Assembly (NCBI RefSeq): GCF_004135935.1 | Contig: NZ_CP025086.1 | Span: 2,294,001 to 2,358,000, forward strand | Direction of reading: 5' to 3' | Length of the DNA stretch: 64,000 nt | DNA from: Methylovirgula ligni | Lineage (GTDB): Bacteria; Pseudomonadota; Alphaproteobacteria; Rhizobiales; Beijerinckiaceae | Shown: piece after piece, positions 7,729 to 18,986 of the stretch | How positions within the stretch are numbered: the stretch's first letter is position 1 | How the letters are laid out: every line of letters begins with the position of its first letter | Notes under the pieces: generated by a model | Database searches by the model: none | What the model saw: only the letters and a program-made list of their open reading frames with translations | What the model was told of the DNA's origin: nothing | Translations under genes and position numbers: made by a program

Positions 7729-9035
7729 GCCAACCGCCGCGTATGCGTGCTCTGCCGGCGCGTAAGACGGCTGTCCTGTCGGCGCTTGATGTCGGGACGT
7801 CGAAAATTGTCTGCCTAATCGCCAAACTCGATCCGGTCGAGACGCCGGAAGCCTTGCGCGGGCGCACCCATCGCTGCCGCATTCTCGGCATCGGCCATCA
7901 GCGCTCGGCCGGTCTGAAGGGCGGCGTGATCGTCGATCTCGAAGCCGCGGAAGGAGCGATCCGCCGAGCTGTCGATGCGGCCGAGCGCATGGCCGGTGTG
8001 CAGGTCGAGAGCGTCATCGTCAATATCACCGGCGGTCGGATCGGTTCCCAGCATTATAACGCGGCGGTGCGGATCGGCGGCGAGCGGGCCGTCGCGGAAT
8101 CCGATGTGCATCGCGTGCTCGAAGCCTGTGCCGCGCGCACGCAGGGGCAGGGCAAGGCAGTTCTGCATTCGCTGCCCACCGGCTTTTCAATTGGCGACAT
8201 GCGCAATGTCCGCGACCCGAAAGGCATGATGTGCGACGAACTCGGGGCCGACATGCATGTGGTCAGCGGCGACGCGACCGCAGTGCGCAATCTGATGCTG
8301 GCGGTCGAGCGCTGCCATCTGGCGGTCGAGGGAGTTGTCGCAACGCCTTACGCGGCCGGCCTTGCGGCTTTGGTCGATGACGAGGTCGAACTTGGTACGA
8401 CAGTCGTCGATATGGGCGGCGGCACAACATCATTCGCGGTCTTTGCCGGCGGCAGCCTCGTCCATGTCGATGCGGTCGCGGTCGGCGGCAATCATGTCAC
8501 GATGGATATCGCCCGCGGCTTCAATACGCGGCTTGCCGATGCCGAGCGTCTGAAGACACTTTACGGCGCCTGTATCACCTCTGTCTCCGACGAGCGCGAA
8601 ACCGTCGCGGTGACGTTGGCCGGCGAGGACGGAGACCATCCGACCCATGTGCCAAAATCGCAACTGGTGCGAATAATCCGCCCGCGCGTCGAAGAAATTT
8701 TGGAACTTGTTCGCGATCGCCTGAAGACCGCGGGCTTTGCTTCCAACTCTTCGTCGCGAATCATCCTGACCGGGGGTGCGAGTCAGATGACTGGCATGGC
8801 CGAGTCTGCCAAGCGCATCCTGTCGGGGCAGGTGCGACTCGGCCGCCCCTTGGGAATTCAAGGACTTCCCGAATCGGCCAAGAGTCCGAGCTTCTCTGCG
8901 TCGGTCGGGCTTCTGATTTATCCGCAGGCGGCGAAGATCGAGTATTTCCGCCCGCGGCGGCGCGTGGCGGGCGATGCAAACGGCACTCACGGTTATTTCG
9001 CGCGTGTCGGACAGTGGTTGAGAGAAAGTTTTTAG
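7725..9035 (+). CDS. ftsA: FtsA, actin-like divisome protein
   Basis: A 436-residue member of the actin/Hsp70 ATPase superfamily that anchors FtsZ to the membrane. Visible motifs are the phosphate-1 segment LDVGTSKIVCLIA, the VVDMGGGTTSFAVF phosphate-2 segment, the adenosine motif IILTGGASQMTG, and a C-terminal amphipathic helix (FARVGQWLRESF) serving as membrane tether. The start overlaps the ftsQ stop by four bases. It is followed by a 105-base gap before ftsZ that could hold an additional ftsZ promoter. Confidence 0.96.
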   Translation: MSQPPRMRALPARKTAVLSALDVGTSKIVCLIAKLDPVETPEALRGRTHRCRILGIGHQRSAGLKGGVIVDLEAAEGAIRRAVDAAERMAGVQVESVIVNITGGRIGSQHYNAAVRIGGERAVAESDVHRVLEACAARTQGQGKAVLHSLPTGFSIGDMRNVRDPKGMMCDELGADMHVVSGDATAVRNLMLAVERCHLAVEGVVATPYAAGLAALVDDEVELGTTVVDMGGGTTSFAVFAGGSLVHVDAVAVGGNHVTMDIARGFNTRLADAERLKTLYGACITSVSDERETVAVTLAGEDGDHPTHVPKSQLVRIIRPRVEEILELVRDRLKTAGFASNSSSRIILTGGASQMTGMAESAKRILSGQVRLGRPLGIQGLPESAKSPSFSASVGLLIYPQAAKIEYFRPRRRVAGDANGTHGYFARVGQWLRESF

Positions 9036-9140
9036 TTGGTAATAGAAGAAGGGATAAGCGCGGCGGCTGATTCGTTCTTCGGCGTAAAGGGACAACAAAA
9101 GCGGGCGCCCTCAAAGCGCTCCAACGTCAAGAGGCCAGAC

Positions 9141-10844
9141 ATGTCGATCGATCTCAAAGCACCCGAACTGCGGGAACTAAAGCCACGCATTATGGTGTGC
9201 GGCATCGGCGGAGCCGGCGGCAACGCCGTCAACAATATGATCGTCTCCGGTCTTATCGGCGTTGATTTCATCGTCGCGAATACCGATGCTCAGGCGCTCA
9301 CCTCATCCCGTGCCGAACGCATCATCCAGATGGGCCTCCAGGTGACCGAGGGTCTGGGCGCTGGCTCGCAGCCCGAGGTGGGCCGCGCGGCGGCCGAAGA
9401 GGTCATCGAGGAAATCCGCGATCATCTCTCGGGCGCGCATATGGTGTTCGTCACTGCCGGCATGGGCGGCGGCACCGGCACCGGCGCGGCGCCGGTCATT
9501 GCCCGGGTGGCGCGCGAACTCGGCATTCTTACCGTCGGCGTCGTGACCAAGCCGTTCCAGTTCGAGGGCGTGCGCCGGATGCGCGTCGCCGACAGCGGCA
9601 TTCTCGAATTGCAGAAGTCGGTCGATACGCTGATCGTCATTCCCAACCAGAACCTGTTCCGCATCGCGAACGAGAAGACCACCTTCGCCGACGCCTTCGC
9701 GATGGCCGATCAGGTTCTCTATTCGGGCGTTGCCTGCATCACCGACCTGATGGTCAAAGAGGGCCTCATCAATCTCGACTTCGCTGACGTGCGCGCCGTG
9801 ATGCGCGAAATGGGCAAGGCGATGATGGGCACCGGCGAGGCGACGGGCGAGAAGCGCGCCATCCTCGCCGCTGAAGCTGCGATCGCCAATCCGCTGCTCG
9901 ATGAAGTTTCGATGAGGGGCGCCAAGGGCCTGCTCATCTCGATCACCGGTGGCAACGATCTGACGCTGTACGAGGTCGACGAGGCGGCGAGCCGCATCCG
10001 CCAGGAAGTCGACGAAGACGCCAACATCATCCTCGGCGCGACCTTCGACCAGAACCTCGACGGCATGGTGCGCGTATCGGTCGTCGCGACCGGCATCGAC
10101 GGCGCCGAAATGCGCGCCTTCGAGGGTGGCGAGGCGCGGATCGCCGAAGCAGCCGGGCGGCTGCGCGCCCGCGCGGAGGCCCGCGCCGCCGAAACGATGA
10201 AGGAACAACGCGCTGTCGCTCCGGAGCCTGTCATGGAGCCGATCGCGATCGTCGAGTCGCAGATCAGCTATGCCGAGCCGGTGGCGCAGCCGCAGACCTT
10301 CGCGCCCGCATCGGTGCGCGGCGTTCATCTTCAGCCGGCGCGCCCGCCGGTGCAGCAGCAATATGCCGAACCGGCTCCAGAGCCGGAGCCTGACCATTTC
10401 GACGCCGGCCCGTTCATTCCGCCGGCAGCGGAGTCGCCGATCGTCCGGCCGCAGCGCCTGCCCCAGATCGAGGACTTGCCGGTTCCCGCGCAGAAGCAGA
10501 TCCGGGCCCAGCGCGGCGAGCCCGCCGAGCCAATCCCGGCGCATGATCGCCGCAAGAGCTTGCTGGAGCGCCTCGCCGCTTTCGGCGTCAGCCGGCACGA
10601 GGAGCCGCAGCGCCATGTTGCGCCGCCCGCGCGCGAGCCGGCGCCCCGCATTGCCGCGCCGGCGCCCCGGCTGGCACAGCCGAGCCCGGTTCATGCCGAA
10701 TATGGCAAGCGCGTGCCGCAGCCTTCGCCCCGCCAGGTGCAGGCAGCGATCGATGCGCATCAGGCGCGCGCCACCGCGCCGGCGCGTTCAATCGAGGAAG
10801 AGCAGTTGGAAATTCCCGCGTTCTTGCGCCGCCAGTCTAACTGA
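9141..10844 (+). CDS. ftsZ: FtsZ, tubulin-like cell-division GTPase
   Basis: A 567-residue protein forming the Z ring. Motifs: [13 protein letters not shown] (residues 21-33), the tubulin signature GMGGGTGTG (107-115), and NLDFADVR (T7 loop). After about residue 330 comes a long Pro/Ala/Gln-rich linker, then the conserved C-terminal peptide [10 protein letters not shown] that binds FtsA and other partners. The long linker (~220 residues) is typical of Alphaproteobacteria. I chose ATG 9141 because upstream in-frame codons (to 9036) do not resemble FtsZ. Followed by a strong terminator and not by lpxC. Confidence 0.97.
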   Translation: MSIDLKAPELRELKPRIMVCGIGGAGGNAVNNMIVSGLIGVDFIVANTDAQALTSSRAERIIQMGLQVTEGLGAGSQPEVGRAAAEEVIEEIRDHLSGAHMVFVTAGMGGGTGTGAAPVIARVARELGILTVGVVTKPFQFEGVRRMRVADSGILELQKSVDTLIVIPNQNLFRIANEKTTFADAFAMADQVLYSGVACITDLMVKEGLINLDFADVRAVMREMGKAMMGTGEATGEKRAILAAEAAIANPLLDEVSMRGAKGLLISITGGNDLTLYEVDEAASRIRQEVDEDANIILGATFDQNLDGMVRVSVVATGIDGAEMRAFEGGEARIAEAAGRLRARAEARAAETMKEQRAVAPEPVMEPIAIVESQISYAEPVAQPQTFAPASVRGVHLQPARPPVQQQYAEPAPEPEPDHFDAGPFIPPAAESPIVRPQRLPQIEDLPVPAQKQIRAQRGEPAEPIPAHDRRKSLLERLAAFGVSRHEEPQRHVAPPAREPAPRIAAPAPRLAQPSPVHAEYGKRVPQPSPRQVQAAIDAHQARATAPARSIEEEQLEIPAFLRRQSN

Positions 10845-10871
10845 CGTCATCGCGGAATATCGTGAAATATA

Positions 10872-10906
10872 GGGCGTATCGGCGTGCCGGTACGCCCTAA
10901 TTTTTT
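10872..10906 (+). terminator. Rho-independent terminator after ftsZ
   Basis: A GC-rich hairpin, GGGCGTATCGGC pairing with GCCGGTACGCCC (one G-T pair), is followed by TAATTTTTT. It lies 28 bases after the ftsZ stop and closes the ddl-ftsQAZ transcription unit. Confidence 0.85.
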
Positions 10907-11161
10907 GCGTGCACGCCTGATCCGGGCTGGGCGCTGGACTTCTTTCGGGTCGTAGCTTTATCTTCGTCGCGGGGCGTTACCATTCGCCCACGCGGGACGG
11001 ATATTGCGCCGCCGCTGGTGGAAGTCGGAAGCCGGACGGGGGTCTTGCCACAGAAATGCCTCTTATCGGTCCGAGGACTTAGCTGCGATCACGCTCCTGT
11101 GCTCAAGGTCGCGCATCCTGAACTGCTGTCGATTGTCGAACCAAAGGTTGAGTAGTCCCTT
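10907..11161. other. Intergenic region ftsZ-bamD, lpxC not present
   Basis: With the terminator, the space between ftsZ and bamD is 317 bases. Short open frames occur on both strands (for example 11004-11252 plus) but resemble nothing known and lack a good ribosome site. I see no lpxC fragment. The region probably contains the bamD promoter; no confident -35/-10 pair stands out. Confidence 0.6.
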
Positions 11162-12076
11162 ATGCCATTTGCCTTGGTTCTTAAGCGCCGTGTCGCCGCC
11201 CGCCGCAGCCGTCTGCTCCGCAGCGGGCAGGTTTTCGGACTGTTGGCGGTGACGCTGCCAATCGCGGCCTGCTCGAACTCGCTCGATTCACTCGGCTCTC
11301 TCAACCCGATGAATATGTTCAGCGGCGAGAAATATCAGACCAAGGTGATCCCGGACACGCCGCCGGAGACGCTCTACAATCAAGGCCTCGTCGACCTCAG
11401 CAGCAAAGACTACGACAAGGCGACGAAGAAATATTCGGCCTTGGAGAAGCAATACACGTTCTCGCAATGGGAGCGCAAAGCGCTGCTGATGGAGACGTTT
11501 TCGCAATATCAGGCAGGCAATTACGACGACGCGATCGGCTCGGCACAGCGCTACATCGGCCGCTACGCGCAGGCATCGGATCTCGATTACGTCTATTACC
11601 TCGAAGCGATGTCTTATTATAATCAGATTCCGGACGTGACGCGGGATCAGGACCGGGCGCAGAAAGCCTCTGTCGTCTTCCAGCAGATCCTCGACAAGTT
11701 CCCGAAGTCGCAATATGCCGACGATGCGCGCTACAAATTGCAGGTGACGCGCGATCAATTGGCCGGGCAGGACATGATGGTCGGCCGGTATTATCTGCAG
11801 CAGCATAATTATACTGGTGCGATCAATCGCTTCCGCGACGTTCTGGCGAAATATCAGAATACCCGTCACGCCGAGGAGGCGCTGCTGCGGCTCGAGGAAG
11901 CCTATCTCGCCCTTGGCATCGTCAGCGAAGCGCAGACCGCGGCGGCGGTGCTTGGCCACAACTTCCCGGATTCACCCTGGTACAAGGACGCCTATGCGAA
12001 ATTGCAGCAGGGCGGCTATCATCCGCAGGAAGATACGAATTCCTGGATTTCCAAGATCTTTCATAGCGTTGGTTGA
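11162..12076 (+). CDS. bamD: BamD, outer-membrane assembly lipoprotein
   Basis: A 304-residue lipoprotein of the BAM complex, which inserts beta-barrel proteins into the outer membrane. An unusually long, basic N-terminus (about 23 residues) precedes the hydrophobic stretch and lipobox LPIAAC with the lipidated Cys at residue 37. TPR-like helices follow, including TLYNQGLVDLSSKDYDKA, LETFSQYQAGNYDDAI-type repeats and VGRYYLQQHNYTGAINRF. A later start could shorten the basic leader, but none has a clear ribosome site. It precedes recN, as in other Alphaproteobacteria, and two of its likely clients (porins) are encoded downstream. Confidence 0.93.
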   Translation: MPFALVLKRRVAARRSRLLRSGQVFGLLAVTLPIAACSNSLDSLGSLNPMNMFSGEKYQTKVIPDTPPETLYNQGLVDLSSKDYDKATKKYSALEKQYTFSQWERKALLMETFSQYQAGNYDDAIGSAQRYIGRYAQASDLDYVYYLEAMSYYNQIPDVTRDQDRAQKASVVFQQILDKFPKSQYADDARYKLQVTRDQLAGQDMMVGRYYLQQHNYTGAINRFRDVLAKYQNTRHAEEALLRLEEAYLALGIVSEAQTAAAVLGHNFPDSPWYKDAYAKLQQGGYHPQEDTNSWISKIFHSVG

Positions 12077-12081
12077 AACTG

Positions 12082-12099
12082 GCGGCCATATTCGGCCGC
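12082..12099. repeat. Small inverted repeat after bamD
   Basis: GCGGCC-atattc-GGCCGC forms a six-pair GC-only hairpin five bases past the bamD stop. There is no T-run, so it may be a processing or stability hairpin and not a true terminator. Confidence 0.4.
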
Positions 12100-12236
12100 T
12101 AGCCTGAACCAATTGGCGGCTGACGCCATCTTGCCCGACTCACGCTGTTCATGCTTTATTCCTGTGCGCCTTCGGCCCAGGCGCGTTGACTCTCACTTCT
12201 GGCTTTCGCAGGCTTCCGGCAGCGAAGGGTCTTTGT

Positions 12237-13907
12237 ATGCTCGTTCAGCTCGCTATTCGTGACATCGTGCTGATCGAACGGCTCGATCTCGAATTCGATC
12301 GCGGGCTGACCGTGTTGACGGGCGAGACCGGCGCCGGAAAATCCATTCTGCTTGATGCCTTTTCGCTCAGCCTTGGCGGGCGCGGCGACGGCGCCCTGGT
12401 GCGTCAGGGGGCGGCGCAAGGCCAGGTGACGGCGGTGTTCGAACTGCCGCCCGGCCATCCGGCGCTGGCTGCGGCGGAGAGCCAGGGCATTGACCTCGAC
12501 GGGGCCTTGATCCTGCGCCGCATCCAGATGGAAGACGGGCGCACCCGCGCCTTCGTCAACGATCAACCGGTTAGCGCGCAGGCTTTGCGGACGATCGCCC
12601 GCGAACTCGTTGAAATCCACGGTCAGCACGACGATCGGGCCCTGGTCCAGGCGGAGGCGCATCGCCAATTGCTCGACGTCTTTGCCGGGCTTGGGGAGGA
12701 GCAGGAGGCCGTGCGCGCGGCTTACCGGGCGCGGCGCGCCGTCGAAGCCGAGCTTGCCGCTGAAGAGGGGCGGATCGAACAGGCGCGGCGCGAGGCCGAT
12801 TATCTGACCCATGCGCACGCCGAGCTGACGAAGCTGGCGGCTCAGCCCGGTGAGGAAGCGCTCCTCGCGCAACGGCGCCAGACCTTGATGCAGAACGAGA
12901 AGGTCGGCGGCGAATTGCGCGATGCGGCCGCCGTGCTCACCGGGGAGGGCAGTTCGGCCGCGGCGCTGTCGTCCGCCTTGCGGCGGTTGGGGCGGCGTCA
13001 GGCGCAGGCGCCGGAGCTGCTGGCGTCGGTCGTCACGGCGCTCGATGCGGCCCTGGTCGCCTTCGATGCCGCGCGCGATGCGCTTGAGGAGGCTCTACGC
13101 GCCGCCGGCGATGATCCGGGCGAGTTGGAGCGCGTCGAGGAGCGTCTGTTCGCCTTGCGCGCCGCGAGCCGCAAATATGGCGTCGCGGTCGATGCCTTGC
13201 CGACGCTTTGCGAAAAATTCGGCGACGATCTCGCGCAACTCGAAGCCGGCGAAACGCGCCTGGCGCAGCTTCGCAAAGCGGCGACGGCTGCTGCGGCCGA
13301 TTACGACAAGACGGCAAAGCGCCTGTCGGCAGCGCGGCAGCGCGCCGCCGCCGATCTTGAGCGCGCCGTCAATGTCGAACTGCCGCCGCTGAAATTGGAA
13401 GCGGCGCAATTCATCGTCAAACATCAGTCCGATCCCGCGACGATCAGCCCTGAGGGCATCGATCAAATCGAATTCTGGGTGAAGACCAATCCGGGGACGC
13501 GGCCGGGTCCGTTGATGAAGGTTGCCTCCGGCGGCGAGCTGGCGCGTTTCATGCTGGCGCTCAAAGTCGTTCTGGCGGATCGCGGTTCCGCACCGACATT
13601 GGTTTTCGATGAGATCGATACCGGGGCCGGCGGCGCGGTGGCCGATGCCATCGGCCAGAGACTCGCGCGCCTCGCCGGCGGCGTTCAAGTGCTCGCCGTC
13701 ACCCATGCGCCGCAGGTGGCGGCGCAGGCAGCCGGACATTTGCGCATCGTCAAACACTCAAGTGCGCCGGATGCACGGGTCGCGACCCGGGTTTTGACTT
13801 TGACGAAGGCGGCCCGCCGCGAGGAGATCGCCCGTATGCTCGCCGGCGCGACGATCACCGCCGAAGCGCGCGCCGCCGCGGGGCGCTTGATGAACAGCCG
13901 TGGCTGA
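12237..13907 (+). CDS. recN: RecN, DNA repair SMC-like ATPase
   Basis: A 556-residue SMC-family ATPase used in recombinational double-strand-break repair. Walker A is GETGAGKS at residues 29-36. A central coiled coil rich in Ala/Arg/Glu spans about 150-370. The ABC signature SGGELARFMLALK and Walker B LVFDEIDTGAGG lie near residues 425-465, followed by VLAVTHAPQVAAQA. I chose ATG 12237 (MLVQLAIRDIVLIERL), the standard RecN N-terminus, over an upstream in-frame start at 12186. Usually next to ligA; here two porin genes intervene. Confidence 0.96.
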   Translation: MLVQLAIRDIVLIERLDLEFDRGLTVLTGETGAGKSILLDAFSLSLGGRGDGALVRQGAAQGQVTAVFELPPGHPALAAAESQGIDLDGALILRRIQMEDGRTRAFVNDQPVSAQALRTIARELVEIHGQHDDRALVQAEAHRQLLDVFAGLGEEQEAVRAAYRARRAVEAELAAEEGRIEQARREADYLTHAHAELTKLAAQPGEEALLAQRRQTLMQNEKVGGELRDAAAVLTGEGSSAAALSSALRRLGRRQAQAPELLASVVTALDAALVAFDAARDALEEALRAAGDDPGELERVEERLFALRAASRKYGVAVDALPTLCEKFGDDLAQLEAGETRLAQLRKAATAAAADYDKTAKRLSAARQRAAADLERAVNVELPPLKLEAAQFIVKHQSDPATISPEGIDQIEFWVKTNPGTRPGPLMKVASGGELARFMLALKVVLADRGSAPTLVFDEIDTGAGGAVADAIGQRLARLAGGVQVLAVTHAPQVAAQAAGHLRIVKHSSAPDARVATRVLTLTKAARREEIARMLAGATITAEARAAAGRLMNSRG

Positions 13908-14021
13908 CGCCAGCATTGTGCGGCGTTTGCGCAACGCGGCACGAAATTCCCGTCAAACTTGTGCGCCCGAGCTTGTGTGAACGCGGCAATTGAGCATGCT
14001 GACACTTATTTTGATGAATTG

Positions 14022-14849
14022 GTGTCTTTTTTGCAAAAATCTCTTTCGAAGATTTGGCTTTTCTCCTGCGTTCTTTTGCAGATCGGAGCGTTCGGCTTTT
14101 GCGCGCCGGCGCAGGCGGCCGATCTGCCGAGCGACAAGGAACCGGCCCTCGCACCCGCGCCGCTACCGCCCGCACCGTTTAGCTGGACTGGCTTTTACGC
14201 TGGCGTCAACGGCGGCTTCGGCCTCGATCATTATGCGTTCACCTACAGCTATTTCCCGCCGGGCGTTGCGGGCCAGGGCGCGAAGAGCGGCATCACGTCA
14301 AGCGGGCCGCTCATCGGCGGCCAGATCGGCTATAATTACGAGCTCACGAATTTGCCGATCATCGACCATGCCATCATCGGCATCGAAGCGGACGAGCAGT
14401 GGACGGATTTCCACGGCGCTGTTGATATTCCCGTTTCCAACGGGATATTCCACATCGGGACGCAACTTGAGAATTACGGCTCCTTGCGCAGCCGCGTGGG
14501 CTACAACTTCGACCGGCTGCTGTTTTATTTCACCGGCGGCTTCGCCTATTCCGTGACCAAGAATTATTACACTGCCGGCGCGTTGAGCGGCTCGCGGACG
14601 CAATTTCGCTCCGGCCTCTTTCCCTCTGTCGGCATTATCGGCATCGGCGCGGAATATGCGCTGACAGATCATTTCACGGTGAGAGCCGAGTATTTTTACA
14701 ATTTCACCGGTGCGCATTACGCGGATTTGTATCAAACACCGACGAGCACGATCGGCTTCGGTACGCGCTCCATGTACCACATCGCCCGTGTCGGCCTGAA
14801 TTATAAGTTCGACTCCTTCGGCGGCGCTCCGGTCGTCGCGAAATACTGA
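14022..14849 (+). CDS. Omp25/31-family outer-membrane beta-barrel protein, copy 1
   Basis: A 275-residue secreted protein: signal peptide over about residues 1-32 (hydrophobic core then APAQAADLP), a Pro/Ala-rich linker, then the family hallmark FSWTGFYAGVNGGFGLDH. Alternating aromatic beta strands follow, ending VARVGLNYKFDSFGG...AKY. Rhizobial proteins of this type are abundant eight-stranded barrels. I chose GTG 14022 (VSFLQKSLSK) as it gives a normal signal peptide; TTG 14019 is also possible and an in-frame start at 13959 is too long. It lies beside a paralogue at 15033. Confidence 0.85.
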   Translation: MSFLQKSLSKIWLFSCVLLQIGAFGFCAPAQAADLPSDKEPALAPAPLPPAPFSWTGFYAGVNGGFGLDHYAFTYSYFPPGVAGQGAKSGITSSGPLIGGQIGYNYELTNLPIIDHAIIGIEADEQWTDFHGAVDIPVSNGIFHIGTQLENYGSLRSRVGYNFDRLLFYFTGGFAYSVTKNYYTAGALSGSRTQFRSGLFPSVGIIGIGAEYALTDHFTVRAEYFYNFTGAHYADLYQTPTSTIGFGTRSMYHIARVGLNYKFDSFGGAPVVAKY

Positions 14850-14850
14850 C

Positions 14851-14885
14851 TTTCCGGCAATCAGCGGGGTCTGGCCGGAAATTTT
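14851..14885 (+). terminator. Rho-independent terminator after porin copy 1
   Basis: TTTCCGGC and GCCGGAAA form an eight-pair stem around a 15-base loop, followed by TTTT. It begins two bases past the porin stop, so the two tandem porin genes are probably transcribed separately. Confidence 0.72.
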
Positions 14886-15032
14886 CAGGGCGTAATCAGA
14901 GGGTTATAAAGCAAAGTCGACGACTGCTGCGGCAATGCAACAGCTTCGCTATTTTGCACCTTTTGCGCGCCGGGTGCTTGTGGAATCAATCAGAACAATC
15001 TTCCTTATAGGAAGGTTGGCGAGGGGGCCTTC

Positions 15033-15932
15033 ATGTCAATTTTCTCTTCTTCGGGCTTCGGGTCCTTCGGCGGCCCGGCGGCGCCGGGTTCTGAAGAAAA
15101 ATCGTCCCAGACTGCTGTCTTCCATAAGGCTGCAACCAAATATCCGGCTGCCATTGCTGTACTTGTCTTGGGCTGCATGGCGGGCGTTGCGTCCGCCTTT
15201 GCTGCCGACCTGCCGGATACCAGATCGGCGCCGGTGTATGCGCCACCCGCGCCGCCGGCATTTAGCTGGACCGGTTTTTATGTCGGCGGCAATGCCGGCT
15301 ATGGCATCGATCATGCGTCCTATCCCTATACCCTCCTCGAGGGAGATACCTTCGTTCAGGACCGCGACGGCCTAACCCAATCCGGCCCCGTCCTCGGCGC
15401 GCAGGCCGGTTACAATTATCAATTGAGCGGCCTGCCGTTCGTCGGCGATCATATCGTCGTCGGCACGGAAATTTTCGGCGAGTGGTCGGGGATCAACGGC
15501 TCAGGGACGGCTCCGAGCGTCCTTGGGCCGGCGACTTTCGGCACACGTATCGAGAGCTACGGCGGCATTATCAGCCGCGTAGGCTATGCCTTTGACCGGT
15601 TGCTGATCTATCTCGAAGGCGGCATCCCCTACGGCGTAACGAAATCCTACTACAGCGTCGGGTCGTACAACGGTTCGAGCACGGTCGCGCGCTTCCAGAT
15701 CGGCAAGCAGAATATTGTCGGCGCCGGTGTCGAATATGCCTTTGCCGATAATTGGTCCGTGCGATTCGACTATCTTTACAGTTACGTTGCCGCCAAATGG
15801 GTGGAATTCGATCCAGCGCCGGGCGTCAGCTTCGGATATTTATCGCGTACCTCGTTCCACTCGGCGCGGGTCGGGATCGATTATCACTTCGATCTTTTCG
15901 GCTCGCCGACCCCGGTGGTCGCAAAATACTGA
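15033..15932 (+). CDS. Omp25/31-family outer-membrane beta-barrel protein, copy 2
   Basis: A 299-residue paralogue of the preceding porin, sharing FSWTGFYVGGNAGYGIDHA at the barrel start, the FDRLLIY-type central strand and a VARVGIDYHFD/VVAKY-like end. The mature region begins after AFAADLP. The signal peptide's hydrophobic core (AAIAVLVLGCMAGVASA) does not begin until about residue 39, so the N-terminus carries a ~35-residue Gly/Ser-rich extension. The ATG at 15033 may be too early, but no clear internal start with a ribosome site precedes the core. Probably a tandem duplication. Confidence 0.84.
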   Translation: MSIFSSSGFGSFGGPAAPGSEEKSSQTAVFHKAATKYPAAIAVLVLGCMAGVASAFAADLPDTRSAPVYAPPAPPAFSWTGFYVGGNAGYGIDHASYPYTLLEGDTFVQDRDGLTQSGPVLGAQAGYNYQLSGLPFVGDHIVVGTEIFGEWSGINGSGTAPSVLGPATFGTRIESYGGIISRVGYAFDRLLIYLEGGIPYGVTKSYYSVGSYNGSSTVARFQIGKQNIVGAGVEYAFADNWSVRFDYLYSYVAAKWVEFDPAPGVSFGYLSRTSFHSARVGIDYHFDLFGSPTPVVAKY

Positions 15933-15937
15933 GCCAT

Positions 15938-15960
15938 CGCGGCGCAACCCGAGCGCCGCG
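15938..15960. repeat. Inverted repeat after porin copy 2
   Basis: CGCGGCGC-aacccga-GCGCCGCG: perfect eight-base arms, seven-base loop, six bases after the stop. No T-run follows. A transcript-end or stability hairpin is likely. Confidence 0.5.
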
Positions 15961-16005
15961 CGAAGACGCCGCGACGGGCTTCTCCCGGGCGCAGTTCCGC
16001 GCTAA

Positions 16006-18117
<2,112 letters not shown>

Positions 18118-18119
18118 AG

Positions 18120-18986
18120 CTAGGCCACCTTCGGGACGAGCAGGGCAAAGCCCGCGAACTTGCCGGCTTGCTTTCTTTGCGCGGGCGTCGAGGCCAGCCA
18201 GCGCAGGAACATCATGATCCGAAACGGCAGCGGCAGATGCAGCGGCCGGTGCACCTTTGTCGCTTCCTCGAGATAATAATGCATGTCGCTGCATTGCCAG
18301 CCGCGACTGTCGAAGAAGGCGAACCAATCGTCCGGCGCGAATTTGAACGCGGCGTTGCGCAAATGCCGCCGCGAAAACCGGCGCCGGAAGCGCAAAGCCT
18401 GCGATGACATGTAGTCGGCGATCCAGAAGCGGACGTTGGATTGACGGTGCAGATCGTCCGCCAGCGCGCCGACAGCCTCGTTGCTGAGATAGGGCAGCAC
18501 GCCTTCGGTCAGCACGAGAATATTCTTGCTGCGCGCATTCATCCCGGCCAGAAAGCTGCGCCGCGCAACAGGATCGGCGAGATCGAGCTTGACGCGCTCG
18601 AGGCGGCAGCGCGGCGTCTCGCTCGCGAGCTGCTTTTCCTTGTAGGCGATCATGGCGGGATAATCGACTTCGACCCAGGTCACCTTCTGGTCGAGGGCAT
18701 CGAGCCGATAGGGACGGGTGTCGAGCCCGGCGCCGAGATTCAGAATGAGATCGACGCCTTGGCCAATCGCATAGCGCAGAAAATCGTCGATGATGATGGT
18801 GCGGAGCGAGACGATCCAACCGGTCATTACGCCGCCGGGGATGGCGCGAGCTATTGCATCGCCATGCGTGCCCGAGAGGCGTTCGGCGAGCGGGTCGTGA
18901 AACAGCGCATCCGGCCGCGCGCTTTCGCGGGCGCGGTAATGCGCGACCCAGAAGGCCGTATCGGAGACGTTTTCAACGGCGGCCAT
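18120..18986 (-). CDS. Class I SAM-dependent methyltransferase, leucine carboxyl methyltransferase family
   Basis: A 288-residue protein of the LCMT/PPM1-like family. The N-terminus has ARESARPDALFHDPLAERL, the SAM-binding glycine loop is LILNLGAGLDTRPYRL, and the following acidic motif is WVEVDYPAMIAYKE; then LVLTEGVLPYLSNEAVGAL. Substrates in bacteria are largely unknown; some members act on small metabolites. Its start lies 14 bases inside the aminopeptidase gene, so the two are co-translated. AAGGT upstream of the ATG is the likely ribosome site. Confidence 0.85.
   Translation of the reverse strand: MAAVENVSDTAFWVAHYRARESARPDALFHDPLAERLSGTHGDAIARAIPGGVMTGWIVSLRTIIIDDFLRYAIGQGVDLILNLGAGLDTRPYRLDALDQKVTWVEVDYPAMIAYKEKQLASETPRCRLERVKLDLADPVARRSFLAGMNARSKNILVLTEGVLPYLSNEAVGALADDLHRQSNVRFWIADYMSSQALRFRRRFSRRHLRNAAFKFAPDDWFAFFDSRGWQCSDMHYYLEEATKVHRPLHLPLPFRIMMFLRWLASTPAQRKQAGKFAGFALLVPKVA

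Noticed and set aside
9303-10760. Open frame of 485 codons on the minus strand
   Set aside because: Mirror of ftsZ, which is certain.
11004-11252. 82-codon frame before bamD
   Set aside because: Overlaps the bamD start in another frame, with no ribosome site or similarity; not an lpxC fragment.
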